The notes below the pieces were generated by a model, which saw only the letters and a program-made list of their open reading frames with translations, was not told the DNA's origin and did not search any database. A DNA stretch of 14,077 bases from JACPSX01 sp035288405 [NCBI: bacterium] (GTDB lineage Bacteria > JACPSX01): assembly GCA_035288405.1 (NCBI GenBank), contig DATEAK010000359.1, positions 1 to 14,077 on the forward strand, in the 5' to 3' direction. Below, in pieces: positions 1 to 7,702 of the stretch (position 1 is its first letter; every line of letters starts with the position of its first letter). The translations under genes and the position numbers were made by a program.

Positions 1-396
1 GGCGATTTCCAAAGCTTGTTCCCCCGTATCGGGTTGCGAGATCAGCAGGTCATCGCAGTTGACGCCCAGGTTCAGGGCATAGGATGGATCCAAGGCATGC
101 TCGGCATCGATGAAAGCTGCTATGCCGCCTGCCTTCTGAGCCTCGGCGATGACATGCAGAGTCAAGGTGGTTTTCCCGGAAGACTCGGGTCCAAAGATCT
201 CCACAACCCGGCCGCGAGGAATCCCCCCCACTCCCAGGGCCGCATCCAGGGAGATCGAACCTGTGGGAATCACGGCGATGTCGGCCATGGCATCTTCGGA
301 ACCCAGCCGCATGATGGCCCCTTTGCCAAACTGGCGCTCGATCTGACTGAAGGCCAGGTCCAGGGCTTTCCTCTTGTTGTCCTTGGTGGCGTCCAT
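1..396 (-). CDS. recA: RecA recombinase, N-terminal part (cut by window edge)
   Basis: RecA is the ATP-dependent strand-exchange protein of homologous recombination and the co-protease that triggers LexA cleavage. The first 132 residues are visible and the frame is open to the left edge, so roughly the last 60% of a normal protein of about 350 residues lies outside. The Walker A motif GPESSGKTT is at residues 69-77, followed by [10 protein letters not shown] at 95-104, where E99 matches the catalytic glutamate (E96 in E. coli). The N-terminal helix region ([19 protein letters not shown], residues 11-29) is also typical. The ATG at 396 is preceded by an AGGGGAGAAAG ribosome-binding site that overlaps the thpR stop codon, and the gap to thpR is 12 bases. 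No canonical CTGT-N8-ACAG SOS box is visible just upstream. Expression from the upstream operon, or from an unrecognised promoter inside thpR, is inferred. Confidence 0.97.
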   Translation of the reverse strand, partial: MDATKDNKRKALDLAFSQIERQFGKGAIMRLGSEDAMADIAVIPTGSISLDAALGVGGIPRGRVVEIFGPESSGKTTLTLHVIAEAQKAGGIAAFIDAEHALDPSYALNLGVNCDDLLISQPDTGEQALEIA

Positions 397-408
397 TTTC
401 TTTCTCCC

Positions 409-1020
409 CTAAGACTTCTCCGCCGTTATTCCCTCAGGCCCCTCCTGGTTCCCTCCCAGTGGAACCGACCCCAGCAATGCATATTCAGCCCCCGCCGGCG
501 TCAGCGTGCTCCGCATCAGGTCCACAGCGCTGACCTCGAAGATTCCCCCATGCCGTCTTTTCTCCGTATGCAGAAGCCGGATCAGTTGACCCCGCCCCCG
601 GGAGGCTGCCACTCGGCCCATGGTCAGATGAGGGGAGTACTCCCGGTCCTCGGGCTCAAATCCCAACTTCCGAAATCCCTTATCGAGCTTTTCCTGGAGC
701 CGCTGCAGTTCACCGCTGGCCTCCTCTAAGCCCATCCAGATGATCCTCGGGTAGCGCGCATTGGGAAATGCGTCAACCTCCGTGAGCTCCAGAGTGAACG
801 CAGAGGCGCCACGGGCCGCTTCCACCATGACACTGCGAATCTCAGCAATGCGTTCCTCCTCGACCTCTCCCAGAAACTTCAGCGTAACGTGGAGCCCTTC
901 CGGCCTGACCCAGCGGACGCCGATATCGGCGTGACGGAAAAGGTCCTGAACGCGCGCCAGCTCCTGCTTGATATTGGCAGGGATGTTAATCGCGACAAAC
1001 GTCCGCAGTGTGGAGCCCAT
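409..1020 (-). CDS. thpR: RNA 2',3'-cyclic phosphodiesterase (2H phosphoesterase, ThpR/LigT)
   Basis: A member of the 2H phosphoesterase superfamily, whose bacterial ThpR/LigT proteins hydrolyse 2',3'-cyclic phosphates and can join tRNA halves through 2'-5' bonds in vitro. The two defining HxTx motifs are present: HVTL at residues 44-47 and HLTM at 131-134, each following a hydrophobic strand (GLHVTLKFLG and YSPHLTMGR). The N-terminal TFVAINIP is also typical. At 203 residues it is slightly longer than the usual 175-190, the excess being a C-terminal tail. The ATG lies one base after the pncC stop codon, and recA follows 12 bases downstream. The order pgpA-pncC-thpR-recA, which I recall from several bacterial groups, supports the call. 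The physiological substrate is unknown in most bacteria. Confidence 0.93.
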   Translation of the reverse strand: MGSTLRTFVAINIPANIKQELARVQDLFRHADIGVRWVRPEGLHVTLKFLGEVEEERIAEIRSVMVEAARGASAFTLELTEVDAFPNARYPRIIWMGLEEASGELQRLQEKLDKGFRKLGFEPEDREYSPHLTMGRVAASRGRGQLIRLLHTEKRRHGGIFEVSAVDLMRSTLTPAGAEYALLGSVPLGGNQEGPEGITAEKS

Positions 1021-1021
1021 C

Positions 1022-1507
1022 TTAGTTGAGGGGTAACCCCCCTGTCAAATGCTCTTCCAGAAGAGTCAAGGCCCGCTGCGCGGCTCCCTGTTTCACAGCC
1101 GACCGATCTCCGGGAAACAGACCGTGCTCGACGTGAGCGCCGTCCCCCGAGGCCAAGGCAATGAAAACGGTCCCCACGGGCTTGGCCGAACTCCCCCCCG
1201 TCGGCCCTGCGATTCCGGTAACGGCCAGACCTATATCCACCTTTGAGCGATCCCTTACCCCTCGCGCCATGAGTTCGGCGGTGCGGACACTGACCGCCCC
1301 AAATTCAGCCAGTATGCTCTCCGGGACACACAGAAGATCGATCTTCGCCCGGTTACTGTACACGATGAGCCCGCGTTCCAGATAGGCGGAACTTCCGGCA
1401 ACATTGGTGAGCCGATGACAGATCAGGCCCCCTGTACACGATTCCGCTACCGCCAAGCTTAACCCTTTTTCCCGGAGTAATCTTCCAACCCGTTCCTCTA
1501 CATCCAT
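1022..1507 (-). CDS. pncC: Nicotinamide-nucleotide amidase (stand-alone CinA C-terminal domain)
   Basis: PncC deamidates nicotinamide mononucleotide to nicotinate mononucleotide, recycling the NMN released by NAD-dependent DNA ligase. The protein has 161 residues and consists only of the CinA C-terminal domain; the N-terminal molybdopterin-binding-like domain of full-length CinA (about 410 residues) is absent, as in E. coli PncC. Family motifs are AVAESCTGGL near residues 19-28, GLIVYSNRAK near 46-55, GAVSVRTAELMARGV near 70-84, and AVTGIAGPTGGS followed by KPVGTVFIA. The ATG at 1507 lies inside the end of pgpA (10-base overlap), which points to translational coupling. thpR begins one base after the stop. 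Naming it cinA would also be acceptable in the recA-linked context. Confidence 0.93.
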   Translation of the reverse strand: MDVEERVGRLLREKGLSLAVAESCTGGLICHRLTNVAGSSAYLERGLIVYSNRAKIDLLCVPESILAEFGAVSVRTAELMARGVRDRSKVDIGLAVTGIAGPTGGSSAKPVGTVFIALASGDGAHVEHGLFPGDRSAVKQGAAQRALTLLEEHLTGGLPLN

Positions 1508-1950
1508 CTCGCCACCCCTTCCGGCAGCCGGCCCATACCATGGAGAATCCCGTTGGCGATAAGTCCTGCCAGGAGGTCATCGGCCATCACGCCAAATCCT
1601 CCGGGCAGTTTTTCGAGAGAGGGAATCGGTTTCCAGATGTCGAAAATTCGGAAGAGAATGAACCCCGCGACCACGGTAAAAAAGGACAGCGGAACCAAGA
1701 AGAGGCTCAAAAGCATCCCGGCCACCTCGTCAATGACGATGCACGGAGCGTCTTTGCACTCGAGCAGGATCTCTGCCCGCCGGGAGATCTCGACTCCGAG
1801 AGCAATTACCCCCACTGCGATGACACCGAAGGGTAAGGTCCCTAGACGGGACAGAAGCAATGCCAAAGGGACCGCCACGGCCGCCCCGAGGGTTCCCGGT
1901 GCCACCGGACTCAAGCCCACCCCTCCTGCGGTAGCCAGCCACAGAATCAC
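1498..1950 (-). CDS. pgpA: Phosphatidylglycerophosphatase A
   Basis: PgpA is an integral membrane phosphatase that dephosphorylates phosphatidylglycerophosphate to phosphatidylglycerol. Family motifs are present in order: GGVGLSPVAPGTLGA near residues 9-23, CIVIDEVAGM near 69-78 with the conserved acidic pair, FRIFDIWKP near 99-107, and GGFGVMADDLLAGL near 116-129. Several hydrophobic helices lie between them. The product is 150 residues, close to the usual 155-170. The start is taken as GTG at 1950; no ATG lies in frame before the conserved motif, and the purine-rich GAGAGAAA just upstream is a weak, close ribosome-binding site, so the exact start is uncertain. The gene follows dxr by 22 bases and overlaps pncC by 10. 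It sits in the same operon as cdsA, which makes the CDP-diacylglycerol precursor of the same pathway. Confidence 0.93.
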   Translation of the reverse strand: MILWLATAGGVGLSPVAPGTLGAAVAVPLALLLSRLGTLPFGVIAVGVIALGVEISRRAEILLECKDAPCIVIDEVAGMLLSLFLVPLSFFTVVAGFILFRIFDIWKPIPSLEKLPGGFGVMADDLLAGLIANGILHGMGRLPEGVARWM

Positions 1951-1972
1951 TTTCTCTCGAAAACCAAGCCGG

Positions 1973-3133
1973 TCAGTAATGGGCCAGCCTCTTCACCCAG
2001 CGCGCCCCTTCCCGCCGGACCCAGGCATCGGCCTCCAGCAGGTCGTTCAAGGATGGGGTCTGGACTACCTTATGCTGCGCCATCATCGCCTCGACGACTC
2101 TGGGAATATCCGTAAACCCGATCCTCTCTTGGAGAAATGCTTCAACGGCAACCTCGTTGGCTCCGTTGAGAACCGCCGGCATGGTCCCTCCCTGACGCAG
2201 AGCCTCGAAAGCCTGCGGCAGGCACGGAAATTTCTCCGTATCGGGAGAGGAAAACTCCAAGCGGCCGATCCGAACCAGATCCAGCGAAGGAAGGTCGTTC
2301 GGGAGGCGCTCAGGATAACTCAGGGCGTAGGAAATCGGGATTCTCATATCCGGAATTCCCATTTGCGCCATAACGGAGCCGTCCACGAACTCGACCATGG
2401 AATGGACCACACTCTGAGGATGGATCAGGACGTGAATTTTTTCGATATCCAGTCTGAAAAGCCAATGTGCTTCAATCACCTCCAGCCCCTTGTTCATCAA
2501 GGTGGCGGAATCGATGGTGATCTTCTTCCCCATTTCCCAATTGGGGTGCTTGAGGGCCTCCGCCGGAGTAATCGTTTCAAAAAACTCTGTCGCCAAATTC
2601 CAAAAAGGGCCCCCGGAGGCAGTGAGGATCAGGCGCCGCACGGTGGCAGGATGCTCCCCATTGAGGCATTGAAAGATTGCGCTGTGTTCGCTGTCGATGG
2701 GGATGATGCGAGCCTTCCCCCGAGCTTCCCGAATCATCAGTTCGCCGGCAATGACCAGGACTTCCTTATTAGCCAGAGCCACATCGATACCCGCTTGCAG
2801 CGCTGCATGGGTCGGCAGAAGACCTATTCCACCCACCATCGCCGACACCACCAAGTCCACATCCGGGTACGTCGCTGCTTGAATGAGTCCCTCAACTCCC
2901 TCAACCACTTCGCATCCGGAGCCGTCCAGGCGGCGCCGCATTTCCCGGGCGGCAGAGCTGTCTCGAACCGCCACAATTTTGGGGTGGAAGCAGCGGACCT
3001 GGGATTCCAGCAAATCCACGTTGCTGTTTGCCGTGAGTCCCACCACTTGAAACTGGTCGGGACTGCGCGCAACAATATCTAGAGTACTGATCCCAACCGA
3101 CCCGGTAGCACCTAAAACGACAATCCGTTTCAC
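1973..3133 (-). CDS. dxr: 1-deoxy-D-xylulose 5-phosphate reductoisomerase
   Basis: Dxr (IspC) converts 1-deoxy-D-xylulose 5-phosphate to 2-C-methyl-D-erythritol 4-phosphate with NADPH, the committed step of the MEP isoprenoid pathway. The 386-residue product has normal length. The NADPH motif GATGSVG is at residues 8-14 and ANKEVLVIAGEL at 121-132. The metal-binding D147 and E149 lie in IPIDSEHSAIF, TASGGPF is at 171-177, and the loop HPNWEMGKKITIDSATLMNK is followed by GLE with E218 as the third metal ligand. IHPQSVVHSMVEF and NEVAVEAFL follow. The start is GTG at 3133, with GAGG overlapping the cdsA stop as ribosome-binding site; the gap to cdsA is 7 bases. rseP, which commonly follows dxr in this cluster, is absent; pgpA comes next. 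Confidence 0.98.
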   Translation of the reverse strand: MKRIVVLGATGSVGISTLDIVARSPDQFQVVGLTANSNVDLLESQVRCFHPKIVAVRDSSAAREMRRRLDGSGCEVVEGVEGLIQAATYPDVDLVVSAMVGGIGLLPTHAALQAGIDVALANKEVLVIAGELMIREARGKARIIPIDSEHSAIFQCLNGEHPATVRRLILTASGGPFWNLATEFFETITPAEALKHPNWEMGKKITIDSATLMNKGLEVIEAHWLFRLDIEKIHVLIHPQSVVHSMVEFVDGSVMAQMGIPDMRIPISYALSYPERLPNDLPSLDLVRIGRLEFSSPDTEKFPCLPQAFEALRQGGTMPAVLNGANEVAVEAFLQERIGFTDIPRVVEAMMAQHKVVQTPSLNDLLEADAWVRREGARWVKRLAHY

Positions 3134-3140
3134 GTTGCCC

Positions 3141-3941
3141 TCAGCTCAATCCCAGGGGGTAGCGGATGTAAAAATAAAGGAGCGGGGCGGCAAAAAGGAG
3201 ACTGTCCATCCGATCCAGGACACCCCCATGCCCCGGGATGATCCCCCCTGAGTCCTTGACCCCTGCGCTGCGTTTGAGCATGGATTCCACCAGATCTCCG
3301 AGTTGTCCCGAAACGGCCAGAAGAGAACCGGCCGCCAGCCAATGACCTCCTCCCATTGCGGGCAGGAACCAGATTGAGGCGCCGTACGCGGCTGCCAAAC
3401 TCCCTCCGAACCCGGCCACAGCTCCTTCCACTGTTTTCTTGGGACTGATTCGGGAGGCCAGTGGGCGTCTTCCCAGAGAGCTTCCCACGTAATACGCAAA
3501 GGTGTCTCCTATCATAATCACCATGAACAAAAAGTAAAGGAAATGGTGCCCTTCGGGGAGACGTCGCAGGGCGATCAGGAACCCGGAGAGCCACCCTACG
3601 TACAAAATACCCCAGAAAGTCCCTCCCAGCCTCTCTACGACACGGCCGTGCTTTTGCGGAGAAAGCAGGTGTGCCACCGCCAGAATCAAGACCACCCAGG
3701 TGAGAGCCATTGCGGGAGGCCACTCCCTGGTCAGCGCAAAACTAGCCGTCACCAGAGAGCCCAAGAGGATGCCCGCCTTCCCCCAGCAAGAATTTCCCGC
3801 ACCGGCGGACAGCGCATAGAATTCCCAAAGCCCGGCTGCGGCTACCGCCACCACCACGGCAGCGAACGGCAAAACACCGCCATACTCCACCAACAGGTAG
3901 AGGAGGGGAAGAAGAATCGCAGCGCTGACGAGCCGCCGCAC
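3141..3941 (-). CDS. cdsA: Phosphatidate cytidylyltransferase (CDP-diacylglycerol synthase)
   Basis: CdsA makes CDP-diacylglycerol from phosphatidate and CTP in the inner membrane and is the branch point for phospholipid synthesis. The 266-residue protein is mostly hydrophobic helices, with RRLVSAAILLPLLYLLVEYG at the N terminus. The family signature is complete near the C terminus: SMLKRSAGVKDSGGIIPGHG followed directly by GVLDRMDS, which fits the PROSITE-type pattern S-x-x-K-R-x4-K-D-x-x-x-x-x-P-x-H-G-G-x-x-D-R-x-D. The start is GTG at 3941, three bases after the uppS stop, with GGGG about 10 bases upstream. The stop lies 7 bases before dxr. The uppS-cdsA-dxr order is widely conserved. Confidence 0.97.
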   Translation of the reverse strand: MRRLVSAAILLPLLYLLVEYGGVLPFAAVVVAVAAAGLWEFYALSAGAGNSCWGKAGILLGSLVTASFALTREWPPAMALTWVVLILAVAHLLSPQKHGRVVERLGGTFWGILYVGWLSGFLIALRRLPEGHHFLYFLFMVIMIGDTFAYYVGSSLGRRPLASRISPKKTVEGAVAGFGGSLAAAYGASIWFLPAMGGGHWLAAGSLLAVSGQLGDLVESMLKRSAGVKDSGGIIPGHGGVLDRMDSLLFAAPLLYFYIRYPLGLS

Positions 3942-3944
3942 CGG

Positions 3945-4703
3945 CTAATCCCCACTATCCAATTGTTCCGGAGTGTATCCGAAGCGTCGCTGTCGGTGCT
4001 GATAGGAGAGGAGAGCATCCAGAAGGTGCTCTGCCCGGAAATCGGGCCACAGGACTTCCGTGAAGTAAAACTCCGTGTACGCAACTTGCCAGAGGAGGAA
4101 ATTGCTGATTCGCAGCTCCCCACTCGTGCGGATGAGCAGATCCGGATCGGGCAGGTCCGCGGTCTCCAAGCTGCCGGCGAAGAGCTGTTCGTTGATCTCT
4201 CCCACCTGGATTTCCCCAGCCTGAACTCTGAGGGCCAGACGGCGGGCGGCCTCCGCGATTTCTTCTCGGGCCCCATAGCTCAGCGCCAAGGTCAGCACCA
4301 TTCCGTTGTTCTTCCGGGTGCGGTCTTTGGCGGAAGCGATCTTTTCCTGAACGAGGTCAGGAAGAGCCTGAATACACCCGATCGTGTTGAAACGGATGTT
4401 TTCCCGCTCCATACGATCAATCTCCTTGACCAGATGCTCATCCAAGAGAGCCATGAGCGCCTCAATCTCGAACTGAGGGCGTTTCCAATTTTCACTCGAG
4501 AACGAGTACAAAGTAAGAGCTCTAATTTCCAACTGGCGGCAGTTGTTCACCAGCTCTTCCACGGCTTTCATGCCGGCCCGATGTCCCATCACACGGGGCA
4601 AACGCCGGCGTTTTGCCCAACGTCCGTTGCCGTCCATGATGACGGCGATGTGGTCGGGAAGATGAGCCGAATCAATCCGGGACAGTTGCTCTGGGGTCAA
4701 CAC
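3945..4703 (-). CDS. uppS: Isoprenyl transferase (undecaprenyl diphosphate synthase)
   Basis: UppS condenses isopentenyl diphosphate units onto farnesyl diphosphate with cis geometry, giving the C55 carrier lipid for cell-wall polymers. With the GTG start at 4703 the product is 252 residues. The cis-prenyltransferase motifs are all present: IAVIMDGNGRWAKRR at residues 19-33 with catalytic D24, HRAGMKAVEE at 41-50, LTLYSFSSENWKRP, and DLLIRTSGELRISNFLLWQ followed by AYTEFYF. The frame also opens at a TTG at 4721, six codons earlier, but only the GTG has a well-spaced ribosome-binding site (AGGAG, 8 bases away). The conserved domain is complete from either start. frr lies 111 bases upstream and cdsA 3 bases downstream. 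Confidence 0.96.
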   Translation of the reverse strand: MLTPEQLSRIDSAHLPDHIAVIMDGNGRWAKRRRLPRVMGHRAGMKAVEELVNNCRQLEIRALTLYSFSSENWKRPQFEIEALMALLDEHLVKEIDRMERENIRFNTIGCIQALPDLVQEKIASAKDRTRKNNGMVLTLALSYGAREEIAEAARRLALRVQAGEIQVGEINEQLFAGSLETADLPDPDLLIRTSGELRISNFLLWQVAYTEFYFTEVLWPDFRAEHLLDALLSYQHRQRRFGYTPEQLDSGD

Positions 4704-4711
4704 AGGATCTT

Positions 4712-4716
4712 CTCCT
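4712..4716 (-). promoter_or_regulatory. Ribosome-binding site deciding the uppS start
   Basis: AGGAG on the minus strand, separated by the 8 bases AAGATCCT from GTG at 4703. An in-frame TTG at 4721 lies just upstream of this site and has only AAGGGA two bases before it, which is too close. The spacing favours the GTG. Confidence 0.6.
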
Positions 4717-4721
4717 GCCAA

Positions 4722-4814
4722 GGTCCCTTAGGACCCGAGCCCCGATTCCATACTGTGGCAGCAATGGGAAGAGAGAAAAGGTAGGCCGCCCAACCGGGGA
4801 TCCCCGCTGTCCCC
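4722..4814. other. frr-uppS intergenic gap with two short palindromes
   Basis: The gap between frr and uppS holds a perfect 12-base palindrome CGGGGATCCCCG at 4795-4806, nine bases after the frr stop, and a 5-bp hairpin GGTCC-TAAG-GGACC (minus strand) at 4722-4735, just before the uppS ribosome-binding site. Neither is followed by a T run, so I do not call a terminator. They could be a weak pause or processing structure, or chance. Confidence 0.35.
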
Positions 4815-5384
4815 CTAGACTTCCAGAACTTCTTTTTCCTTTTTAGTCGCGATGGCATCGATTTTGCCGATGTGTTGATCCGTAAGCTTCTGGATTCTGT
4901 CCTGCGCCTTGCGCAACTCGTCCTCGGAGATCTCTTTATTCTTTTCCAACACCTTCAGGCTCTCGTTGCCTTCTCTGCGGATGTTGCGCACAGCAATCCG
5001 GGCCTCCTCCGTCATTTTCCGTACCACCTTGATCAGATCCTTGCGCCGTTCTTCGGTCAGAGGAGGAACATTGATCCGCACAATCTTGCCATCATTGCTT
5101 GGCGTAAGGCCCAAACCGGACTTTAGGATCGCCTTCTCTATCTCTCCAATCAAGCTCTGATCCCACGGTTGGATGGTGATGAGTCTACTCTCAGGGACGG
5201 AAAGAGTGGCCACTTGATTCAGGGGCATGCTGGAGCCGTAGTAGTTCACCGTGATCCCTTCTACCAGAGCCAGGGATGCCCGCCCGGTCCGGATTCCTGC
5301 CAAATCTTTCTGCAGAACTTCCGCGGAACCGGTCATCTTCCGATCCACGTCCTTGAAGACCTTGTCGGTCGCGCTATCGGGCAT
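4815..5384 (-). CDS. frr: Ribosome recycling factor
   Basis: RRF splits post-termination 70S ribosomes together with EF-G and is essential. The 189-residue product is close to the usual 185. It has the typical three-helix tail and beta domain: [21 protein letters not shown] near residues 30-50, [22 protein letters not shown] near 53-74, [20 protein letters not shown], and the charged C-terminal helix ending [14 protein letters not shown]. The ATG at 5384 has GGGAG 6 bases upstream and lies inside the pyrH 3' end (11-base overlap), so translation is probably coupled to pyrH. The frame stays open further upstream, but that part is out of register with the real pyrH gene and is not used. uppS follows after 111 bases. 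Confidence 0.97.
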   Translation of the reverse strand: MPDSATDKVFKDVDRKMTGSAEVLQKDLAGIRTGRASLALVEGITVNYYGSSMPLNQVATLSVPESRLITIQPWDQSLIGEIEKAILKSGLGLTPSNDGKIVRINVPPLTEERRKDLIKVVRKMTEEARIAVRNIRREGNESLKVLEKNKEISEDELRKAQDRIQKLTDQHIGKIDAIATKKEKEVLEV

Positions 5385-6099
5385 TGTTCGCTCCCTGTAC
5401 GATGGTTCCGATCGGTTCCCCCTCCAGAACTCGGCGCACGTTTCCGTGGACCTGCAAATTAAAAACGATAATCGGTAGGTTGTTATCCATGCAAAGCGAG
5501 ATGGCCGTGGCATCCATGACCTTGAGCCCCCGCTGTAAAACATCGATATAACTTAAGTCCTCGAAGCGCTCAGCCGAGGCCACTTTCATCGGATCGGCGC
5601 TGTAGATTCCATCGACCTTGGTTGCCTTCAGGATCACCTCGGCATTGATTTCCATGGCTCGCAAGGAAGCTGCGGTGTCGGTGGTGAAATAAGGGTTCCC
5701 GGTGCCCGCGACAAAGAGGACCACCCTGCCTTTTTCCAGATGTCGGATTGCCCGCCGCCGGATATACGGCTCGGCGACTTCATGCATCTCGATCGCAGTG
5801 AGAACTCGAGTGTCGACCCCGCGATGCTCCAGGGCGGCCTGCAGAGCCAGACCGTTGATGACTGTAGCCAGCATTCCCATGTAATCGGCCGTGGCGCGCT
5901 CGATCTTGTATTCGGTTCCCTCCAGCCCCCGGAAGATGTTGCCACCGCCGATCACAATGGCCACCTGGGCTCCGAGATCCCGGACTTCCTTAATCTCCTC
6001 GGCAATAGAATGGATTTGGGACGAATCGATGCCGTAGCCGCGCTCCCCGGACAGTGCCTCTCCACTCAACTTGAGGAGGACTCTCCCGTATTTCAGCAC
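5374..6099 (-). CDS. pyrH: UMP kinase
   Basis: PyrH phosphorylates UMP to UDP with ATP, an essential step in pyrimidine nucleotide synthesis that is usually controlled by GTP and UTP. It belongs to the amino-acid kinase family and works as a hexamer. The 241 residues match the family length. Motifs: KLSGEAL at 10-16, IGGGNIFRG at 50-58, [17 protein letters not shown] at 70-86, [14 protein letters not shown] at 131-144 and [13 protein letters not shown] at 158-170. The GTG start at 6099 has a strong GGAGGAG seven bases upstream. tsf lies 146 bases upstream across a structured gap; frr overlaps the 3' end by 11 bases. Confidence 0.97.
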   Translation of the reverse strand: MLKYGRVLLKLSGEALSGERGYGIDSSQIHSIAEEIKEVRDLGAQVAIVIGGGNIFRGLEGTEYKIERATADYMGMLATVINGLALQAALEHRGVDTRVLTAIEMHEVAEPYIRRRAIRHLEKGRVVLFVAGTGNPYFTTDTAASLRAMEINAEVILKATKVDGIYSADPMKVASAERFEDLSYIDVLQRGLKVMDATAISLCMDNNLPIIVFNLQVHGNVRRVLEGEPIGTIVQGANNAR

Positions 6100-6152
6100 T
6101 GTCTGACTCCTCCGAATTCAATCATCCAAGTTTTGATCGAACCGACCCGTAA

Positions 6153-6209
6153 GGCTCACGGTCCTGCTCCCTGTGTGCACCGCAAAGCTTTTTTGGGGAG
6201 CTGTGAGCC
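6153..6209. other. Nested inverted repeat in the tsf-pyrH gap
   Basis: A two-tier inverted repeat. The outer arms GGCTCAC (6153-6159) and GTGAGCC (6203-6209) are perfectly complementary over 7 bp. The inner arms GCTCCC (6166-6171) and GGGAGC (6196-6201) are perfect over 6 bp. The two tiers are separated by 6 bases on one side and 1 on the other, and the apical loop is 24 bases. On the minus-strand transcript this would form upstream of the pyrH ribosome-binding site. No T run follows, so a regulatory or processing structure is more likely than a terminator. Function is inferred only from position. Confidence 0.45.
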
Positions 6210-6220
6210 GATTTAACTTC

Positions 6221-6238
6221 CTGCGCGCTTCCGCGCAG
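6221..6238 (-). other. Perfect GC-rich hairpin just after tsf
   Basis: The minus strand reads CTGCGCG-GAAG-CGCGCAG, a perfect 7-bp stem with a four-base loop, 7 bases after the tsf stop codon. The next bases are GAAGTTAAAT, without a U tract, so it is not a standard intrinsic terminator. It could protect the rpsB-tsf message 3' end after processing, or act as a partial attenuator before pyrH. Confidence 0.5.
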
Positions 6239-6245
6239 AGGTTCA

Positions 6246-6842
6246 TCAGCTTCGGCCCACCTGAAAGCGGGCGAATTGCTTGACTAGTATATTTTCGCCA
6301 ATCTGGGCGATTCTTTGAGAGATCAGGTCCCTGATGCTCACATCGGGGTCTTTCACGAACGGCTGCTCCAGCAAGCAGACTTCGGAATAGTACTTTTCCA
6401 GCTTGCCCTCGACGATTTTATCGAGAACCTTTTCGGGCTTCCCCGATTGGCTGGCCTGCTCCCGGTAAATCTCCTTCTCTTTCTCCACGACTTCCGGGGA
6501 AACCTCGTCACGGCTCAAGTAAAGAGGACCAGCCGCCGCAATATGCATGGCCAGGTCTTTGACCAGTTCTTGAAACTGGGGGGTGCGGGCGACAAAATCC
6601 GTCTCACACCCTACTTCCACAAGAACACCGATCTTCCCACCGGCATGTATGTACGAGCCCACCAGCCCCTCGTGAGTTGCCCGGCCCCCTTTTTTTACCG
6701 CTGTGGCCAGCCCCTTCTTGCGCAGGTAGGAGATGGCCGCTTCCATGTCCCCGTTGGATTCCGTGAGGGCTTCCTTGCATTCCATGACCCCAACACCCGT
6801 TTTTTCCCGCAGGTCCTTGACCATTGCTGCTGTAATCGTCAT
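6246..6842 (-). CDS. tsf: Elongation factor Ts (short form)
   Basis: EF-Ts is the guanine-nucleotide exchange factor for EF-Tu. The N-terminal UBA-like module is clear ([20 protein letters not shown], residues 7-26), followed by [14 protein letters not shown] at 31-44. The core signature GCETDFVAR is at 78-86, with the EF-Tu-contacting TDF at 81-83. At 198 residues it is much shorter than E. coli EF-Ts (about 280) and similar to the short, single-core-domain forms known from Thermus and several other phyla. The C-terminal part [15 protein letters not shown] is intact, so this is a family variant and not a truncation. The ATG has GGGAG about 7 bases upstream. rpsB lies 34 bases upstream. Confidence 0.97.
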   Translation of the reverse strand: MTITAAMVKDLREKTGVGVMECKEALTESNGDMEAAISYLRKKGLATAVKKGGRATHEGLVGSYIHAGGKIGVLVEVGCETDFVARTPQFQELVKDLAMHIAAAGPLYLSRDEVSPEVVEKEKEIYREQASQSGKPEKVLDKIVEGKLEKYYSEVCLLEQPFVKDPDVSIRDLISQRIAQIGENILVKQFARFQVGRS

Positions 6843-6876
6843 GACTCAACTCCCGGATAGAAAAGGAAATAGCTGT

Positions 6877-7674
6877 TCAGGCATTGGTTTCGGCGGGGGC
6901 TTGGCTTGTCTCGACCTCATCTTCGGCTGCAGCTTCTACCAGAGACTGGGACGTCTCTTCCATGCCGACGGTGGAACCGACCACCGCGCTGTAGCGGGCG
7001 CGCCCTTCAATGACCGCATCGGCAATCGTGCTGGTGATCAGGCGAATGGATCGGATCGCATCATCGTTCCCGGGGACCACATAGCTAACTTCATCCGGAT
7101 CGCAATTCGTATCCACGAGGGCGATCGTGGGGACCGAGAGCTTGCGGGCCTCGCTAAGAGCAATGCGTTCCTTCTTGGTATCGACGATGAAAACAGCCCT
7201 GGGAAGACTGTCCATATCCTTGATGCCCAACAAATACTTCTCGAGCTTCGCCCTTTCCTTCTCCAGTTGGATGCCTTCCTTCTTCGTCAGGGACTCAAAC
7301 GTCCCGTCTTCTTTCATGCGCTCGATTTCTTTCAGACGATTGACGCTCTTGCGGATCGTACTGAAATTCGTCAGCATGCCGCCCAGCCAACGCTGGTTCA
7401 CATAAAACATCTGGCAGCGAGTGGCTTCTTCATTGATAATTTCTTGGGCCTGTTTTTTGGTGCCGACAAAGAGGATGGAGCCCCCTTCCGCAGTCACGTC
7501 TCGGGCAACCTTGCATGCCTCTTTGAGTTTGCGCACGGTCTTTTGCAGGTCGATAATGTAGATGCCGTTTCGAGCTCCAAAAATGTACTTTTTCATCTTT
7601 GGATTCCAGCGCTTGGTTTGATGCCCGAAGTGGGTGCCCGCTTCCAGAAGCTGCTTCATTGTAATCGTGGCCAA
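6877..7674 (-). CDS. rpsB: 30S ribosomal protein S2
   Basis: S2 is a late-assembling protein of the small ribosomal subunit and helps recruit S1. The 265-residue product begins [19 protein letters not shown] and continues [20 protein letters not shown], the classical S2 opening. [26 protein letters not shown] and the later [11 protein letters not shown] and [15 protein letters not shown] are also diagnostic. A Glu/Ala-rich tail follows. The start is TTG at 7674, because GGAGGAGGA lies 6 bases upstream (7681-7689) and the first five residues match the family; the ATG at codon 6 has no comparable site. An AT-rich promoter candidate and two hairpins precede the gene. It heads the run tsf-pyrH-frr-uppS. 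Confidence 0.98.
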   Translation of the reverse strand: MATITMKQLLEAGTHFGHQTKRWNPKMKKYIFGARNGIYIIDLQKTVRKLKEACKVARDVTAEGGSILFVGTKKQAQEIINEEATRCQMFYVNQRWLGGMLTNFSTIRKSVNRLKEIERMKEDGTFESLTKKEGIQLEKERAKLEKYLLGIKDMDSLPRAVFIVDTKKERIALSEARKLSVPTIALVDTNCDPDEVSYVVPGNDDAIRSIRLITSTIADAVIEGRARYSAVVGSTVGMEETSQSLVEAAAEDEVETSQAPAETNA

Positions 7675-7702
7675 ACGTTCTCCTCCTCCGTACCTTGTCC
7701 CT

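Noticed and set aside
1553-3082. Very long open frame on the plus strand (509 codons) opposite pgpA and dxr
   Set aside because: It is antisense to two genes with full family motifs, its product shows no domain pattern, and it arises from the codon bias of the minus-strand genes.
3543-4784. Long plus-strand frame opposite cdsA and uppS
   Set aside because: Same reason: a mirror of strongly supported minus-strand genes, with low-complexity H/R/P/Q-rich translation.
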